A DNA stretch of 9,863 bases from Flavobacteriales bacterium. Lineage in GTDB: Bacteria; Bacteroidota; Bacteroidia; Flavobacteriales; UA16. Made by a program: the position numbers and the translations under genes. The notes beneath the pieces were generated by a model. It was not told where the DNA came from. It worked only from the letters and a program-made list of their open reading frames with translations, and did not search any database. Positions 7,041 through 9,863 of this stretch are shown one piece after another. The stretch is taken from NCBI GenBank assembly GCA_030831885.1, contig JAURKF010000077.1, forward strand, positions 1 through 9,863, read 5' to 3'. The stretch's first letter is position 1. Each line of letters starts with the position of its first letter.

Positions 7041-8528
7041 TCAATAATCCTGCACCGGCTGCAGCATGCAACGGGTTTGTATGCCAAGCATGAGCCAGTT
7101 CTCAGTGATTGTCTGTGTGTTCACCTGTTCCCGTCTCAAATTATGGCGCATATATACCTCCCAGCGCGAAGTTTCAGATAGCGCCCTGCTAATAGTAAAT
7201 CCGTGAAAAATGGTCCGATGCAACTCCCCTTGCAACATTTCGTGTCCGAAGCTTCCCCCATACGGATTAGCATAGGAACGGGTAATGTTTCCTCCAAAAT
7301 TGTCCGCTATGCCATCTGCATCAGCGTCATAATCGCGCCCGTAAGCAGCCATATTCAGCTGCTCGCACATATTCCATAATTTCTTCTTATAACTCAGCCT
7401 TAAGCAAGACTCTATAAAGTTTGATCCAAGCGGATGAGCCATGGATTGATTGATATGCGTCCATGCCTGGATTGAACTTCCGTGCGAGTAGATGAAGGGA
7501 CGGGCGATGTTCATTTCGGCCAATACTTCCAACCCCTTCAACGGAGTATTCCATCGCAGCCCCGCTTGAGCGGCAATTTTATTACCCCACCAGTTGTTAC
7601 CACGTTTGAAGAGCTTCAGGTTAAATTCATCCAGCACGAATTGACCATAGAACTGCAGGCCCGGTAACGCATCCCATCGCAACGAGGCCGCCAGCATCAC
7701 GTTGTCGGGAGAACCTAAGCTGTACTCCACCGGCCGATAGAAAATCAGCGGGTTCAAATAATACAAATCCAGCCCACGCCGGTTGAGCGTATCACTGTCT
7801 TGCCATACCACCCATTCATAGAGAGCCGCATTGAGTTTGGGAGTTATTTGATAGCTAAACGAATGCATAGCGCTATACTTCACACGCGCATTTGAAAGAA
7901 ATTGATTAGAAGAAATGTCGCGCAAGCGCATCCACAAATTCATATACCTGAACTTACCCAATGTGGTATTTAGCTTGAAATAAGGAGCCGGCGAGGCGTG
8001 ATCACTAAGAATCATTGAGCGGTAACCATCTCCCCAAAAGTGTTTCGACTTACCCAACTCCAGCGTAACGTGCTTTCCCGCTTTGAACTTCGCCCGACCA
8101 TACGTATAGTGAGTATGGTACAGGTGATTTAATGTATCCGCAACGGCATATCCTAAACCGGGTAAGTAACGCTGACTAGTTGCTGTGCGTTCGAGATAGG
8201 ACGGCAATAATCCGCCTGCCAATGCATACCCCGCCTGAAAAGCCCATCGCTTATCAGGAGTCCATTGGAAATTACCGCCAATCCAGGAAATGGAAAGCGG
8301 ACGTAAGCCATATCCCATAGACATATTTGTCATGGGCAGTATTTGGAATCTTTTGTTCAACAGCACAGAATCACTGACGATGGATTCCGGCTGAAATTCC
8401 GTGCGCTCAAAAATGGATGCTCCAGAAAGTGATTTTCGCACACCAATAGCGGGTTCTTGAGCAGAAGTCCACAAATGGCTGATAGCGGCAAGCACAAGGA
8501 GTATGATATATCGAAATGTCAATCGCAT
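7041..8528 (-). CDS. Wzi/RemB-like outer-membrane beta-barrel protein
   Basis: This 495-residue protein starts with a clear signal peptide (MRLTFRYIILLVLAAISHLW, cleavage near TSAQ). The rest is an outer-membrane barrel of aromatic alternating strands. The conserved block GKSKHFWGDGYRSMILSDHASPAP (about 159-182) followed by YFKLNTTLGKFRYMNLWMRL resembles the Wzi capsule-assembly family and its Bacteroidota branch that includes gliding protein RemB; YYLNPLIFYRPVEYSLGSPDN (256-276) is also characteristic. Wzi in E. coli is a surface lectin anchoring capsule, and RemB of Flavobacterium johnsoniae acts in gliding. Which role applies here is unknown, as no capsule or gliding gene is adjacent. An unusual DxDxDGxxD stretch (401-409) lies in a loop near the C-terminus. 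The protein ends in tyrosine after a CMLQPVQDY tail. It is divergent from ctaB and 98 nt upstream of rel. Confidence 0.78.
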   Translation of the reverse strand: MRLTFRYIILLVLAAISHLWTSAQEPAIGVRKSLSGASIFERTEFQPESIVSDSVLLNKRFQILPMTNMSMGYGLRPLSISWIGGNFQWTPDKRWAFQAGYALAGGLLPSYLERTATSQRYLPGLGYAVADTLNHLYHTHYTYGRAKFKAGKHVTLELGKSKHFWGDGYRSMILSDHASPAPYFKLNTTLGKFRYMNLWMRLRDISSNQFLSNARVKYSAMHSFSYQITPKLNAALYEWVVWQDSDTLNRRGLDLYYLNPLIFYRPVEYSLGSPDNVMLAASLRWDALPGLQFYGQFVLDEFNLKLFKRGNNWWGNKIAAQAGLRWNTPLKGLEVLAEMNIARPFIYSHGSSIQAWTHINQSMAHPLGSNFIESCLRLSYKKKLWNMCEQLNMAAYGRDYDADADGIADNFGGNITRSYANPYGGSFGHEMLQGELHRTIFHGFTISRALSETSRWEVYMRHNLRREQVNTQTITENWLMLGIQTRCMLQPVQDY

Positions 8529-8564
8529 CGCGCGGTTAAAAATAACGAGACTTCAGAACTATTG

Positions 8565-8592
8565 CGAAGTAATGATTTTGTGGTGGAACCAA
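8565..8592 (-). promoter_or_regulatory. Possible promoter of the Wzi/RemB-like gene
   Basis: Minus strand: TTG (plus 8590-8592), 17-nt spacer, then TTACTTCG (plus 8565-8572), two changes from TAnnTTTG. It would start about 30 nt before the ATG at 8528. It overlaps the opposing ctaB promoter. The match is modest. Confidence 0.3.
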
Positions 8593-8605
8593 CCCACTAT
8601 CTTCG
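8577..8605 (+). promoter_or_regulatory. Likely ctaB promoter of Bacteroidota type
   Basis: TTTG at 8577-8580, a 17-nt spacer and TATCTTCG at 8598-8605 fit the -33 TTTG / -7 TAnnTTTG layout with one change in the -7 box. Transcription would begin near 8610-8612, giving a leader of about 12-14 nt before the GTG at 8624. This supports GTG as the real start. Confidence 0.5.
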
Positions 8606-8623
8606 CGCCGCAAATTCTTTAAG

Positions 8624-9532
8624 GTGCAAGCAGATTCAACGGCGATATCCACCCCAGTGAAATCATCTTTTTTTCGTGATTTGGCCATGCTATTTAAGCT
8701 CCGCCTCACGCTGTTGGTGATTATTTCCGCTGTGTTGAGTTATTACATGGGAACATCTGAAACTAATGCTACGGCACTTGCCGCTCTGTGTATCGGCGGC
8801 CTTCTCCTTACAGGCGGAAGCAACGGGCTCAACCAGGCACTCGAGCGCGAATGGGATAAGCTTATGATTCGAACGCAAAATCGCCCCATTCCCACAGGCC
8901 GGATGTCGGTTCAATTAGCGGTGGTGATTTCGATGATTGCAGGAGTAGCAGGCATCATCATTCTTTGGTATTTCTGCGGAACCGCTTGTGGTATTTTAGG
9001 TGCCTCAGCCTTCGTACTATATGTAGCTTTATACACTCCACTGAAACGCGTCACAAGTCTCGCGGTTTTTGTTGGCGCGTTTCCGGGTGCCATTCCCCCC
9101 ATGCTTGGTTATGTAGCGGCAACCAATGACTTCGGACTTCAGGCAGGTCTTTTGTTTGCGCTACAATTTATGTGGCAATTCCCGCATTTTTGGGCTATCG
9201 CGTGGGTAGCACATGACGATTATTTGCGTGGTGGATATAAACTACTCCCTTTCAACGAAGGGCGCACTAAAAAAACCGCCTACCAGATTCTGCTGTATTC
9301 ACTCTTCCTCATTCCTGTTAGCCTGCTGCCCTGGGCGTTGCCATTAGACAAACCAATGACCGGTAATTATGCCGCGGTAATCACCGCGATTGCAGGCGCC
9401 GCTATGGCATTTTACTCCTTTCGACTTGTTCAATCCGGCGATACCGCCGATGCGCGCAAGGTGATGTTTGCCTCGTTTTTCTACCTCCCTATTGTTCAGC
9501 TTGCTTATGTAATTGATAAGCTTCCCTTGTAA
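8624..9532 (+). CDS. ctaB: Protoheme IX farnesyltransferase (heme O synthase)
   Basis: This integral membrane UbiA-family prenyltransferase attaches a farnesyl group to protoheme IX to make heme O, needed by heme-copper oxidases directly or as precursor of heme A. The 302 residues are of normal length, with about eight or nine hydrophobic segments. The first prenyl-diphosphate/Mg motif is N70-QAL-E74-REW-D78, then KLMIRTQNRPIPTGRM; the middle acidic residue is Glu rather than the common Asp. YTPLKR (137-142) and GAFPGAIPPMLGY (151-163) are typical. The second motif is FPHFWAIAWVAHDDYLRGGYKLLP (186-209). The start is GTG at 8624, since an in-frame stop lies at 8573 and no ATG occurs before 8687, which would remove the first 21 residues; a second GTG at 8657 is possible. 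A candidate promoter ends 18 nt upstream. The next gene, an oxidase subunit, follows after 55 nt, which fits a cytochrome oxidase operon. The name cyoE is equally used. Confidence 0.96.
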   Translation: MQADSTAISTPVKSSFFRDLAMLFKLRLTLLVIISAVLSYYMGTSETNATALAALCIGGLLLTGGSNGLNQALEREWDKLMIRTQNRPIPTGRMSVQLAVVISMIAGVAGIIILWYFCGTACGILGASAFVLYVALYTPLKRVTSLAVFVGAFPGAIPPMLGYVAATNDFGLQAGLLFALQFMWQFPHFWAIAWVAHDDYLRGGYKLLPFNEGRTKKTAYQILLYSLFLIPVSLLPWALPLDKPMTGNYAAVITAIAGAAMAFYSFRLVQSGDTADARKVMFASFFYLPIVQLAYVIDKLPL

Positions 9533-9587
9533 CATGCACCGAACTGTTGAGCAATCTTTCTTGTTATAATCAGAAATAAATCTACTC

Positions 9588-9863
9588 ATGAGCCAACCGG
9601 AACTAACTAAAGCTGCAGCCAAAAAAGATGTATTCGAAGGCCTGGATCCCGCCATCAAAGTGCGCACGCGTAAAATGATGATGTGGATTATCATTCTAGC
9701 CATTGTGATGCTCTTCGGCGGTGTAACAAGCGCTCTCATAGTGCTCTATGGCAAGCTCATTTGGCTGCATATGTCACCCCCGGTTTATTTCTGGTTGAGT
9801 AATGCATTCATTATTGCTTCATCCATAACGCTCATACTTTGTTTGCGCGCACTGAAAAAAGGC
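9588..9863 (+). CDS. ctaE: Cytochrome c oxidase subunit III-like protein, N-terminal part (runs off the window)
   Basis: An ATG at 9588 opens a frame of 92 residues to the window end without a stop. The protein begins with a polar, lysine-rich stretch (MSQPELTKAAAKKD), a basic segment VRTRK, then a first transmembrane helix (about 31-52, MMWIIILAIVMLFGGVTSALIV) and a second (about 66-86, VYFWLSNAFIIASSITLILC). The pattern of a cytoplasmic basic head, a first helix with FGG-TSA, and PPVYFWLSN starting the second helix resembles the short subunit III proteins found beside ctaB in many Bacteroidota. Subunit III is a membrane subunit of the terminal oxidase. No Shine-Dalgarno sequence is seen, and the 55-nt gap after ctaB has no terminator-like stem, so both genes are probably co-transcribed. 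The family call rests on resemblance and context because most of the protein is missing. Confidence 0.68.
   Translation, partial: MSQPELTKAAAKKDVFEGLDPAIKVRTRKMMMWIIILAIVMLFGGVTSALIVLYGKLIWLHMSPPVYFWLSNAFIIASSITLILCLRALKKG

Noticed and set aside
6943..7071. 43-residue N-terminal extension of Rel starting at ATG 7071
   Set aside because: It overlaps the end of the upstream gene, its sequence (HAAAGAGLLTLGASTG) does not look like a Rel N-terminus, and the 745-residue form has normal family length.
9561..9570. TTATAAT, a sigma-70-like -10 box before the oxidase subunit gene
   Set aside because: Bacteroidota primary sigma factors use TAnnTTTG rather than TATAAT, no matching -33 is seen, and the gene probably shares the ctaB transcript.
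9344..9739. Minus-strand open frame across the ctaB end and the oxidase gene start
   Set aside because: It overlaps two recognised membrane-protein genes on the plus strand and shows no family signature.
1..9863. A new multi-gene system such as defence, biosynthesis or a mobile island
   Set aside because: All genes belong to known housekeeping or envelope families, there are no transposases, integrases, tRNA ends or clear shifts in base composition.

Overview
This window is ordinary chromosomal DNA of a member of the Bacteroidota, possibly Flavobacteriales-like; the order is uncertain. The evidence is a TonB-dependent receptor barrel, a Wzi/RemB-type barrel with Bacteroidota-style motifs, an OstA_2-type LptA-like protein, a Fur protein of the form seen in this phylum, a Rel protein with its RLRDWIS motif, and a farnesyltransferase gene (ctaB) followed by a subunit III-like oxidase gene. 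Candidate promoters fit the phylum's TTTG / TAnnTTTG pattern, and I see no convincing Shine-Dalgarno sequences.

Layout. Positions 1-1262 (+) hold the C-terminal 419 residues of a TonB-dependent receptor. It converges on a five-gene run on the minus strand that reads from right to left: a Wzi/RemB-like outer-membrane barrel (7041-8528), bifunctional (p)ppGpp synthetase/hydrolase Rel (4705-6942), a Fur-family regulator (4187-4621), adenylosuccinate synthetase PurA (2845-4146) and an OstA/LptA-like envelope protein (1263-2840). A short divergent control region (8529-8623) separates this run from ctaB (8624-9532, +). The start of a cytochrome c oxidase subunit III-like gene (9588 to the window end, +) follows.

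How the genes fit together. Rel, Fur, PurA and the OstA-like gene form a tight co-directional group with gaps of 83, 40 and 4 nt. It links the stringent response, metal-type regulation, a purine enzyme known in E. coli to be inhibited by ppGpp, and envelope biogenesis. The ctaB and oxidase genes start a separate respiratory operon for heme O synthesis and terminal oxidase assembly.

I found no mobile element, CRISPR array, tRNA, rRNA or new defence or biosynthetic system. The interesting signals are small: a strand-specific terminator-like hairpin for the receptor gene buried in the last codons of the opposing gene; a phased octamer repeat with a hairpin between rel and fur; overlapping divergent promoters before ctaB; a Fur protein without CxxC zinc motifs; and a calcium-loop-like insertion in the Wzi/RemB-like barrel. 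There is no gene-free stretch longer than 300 bases.
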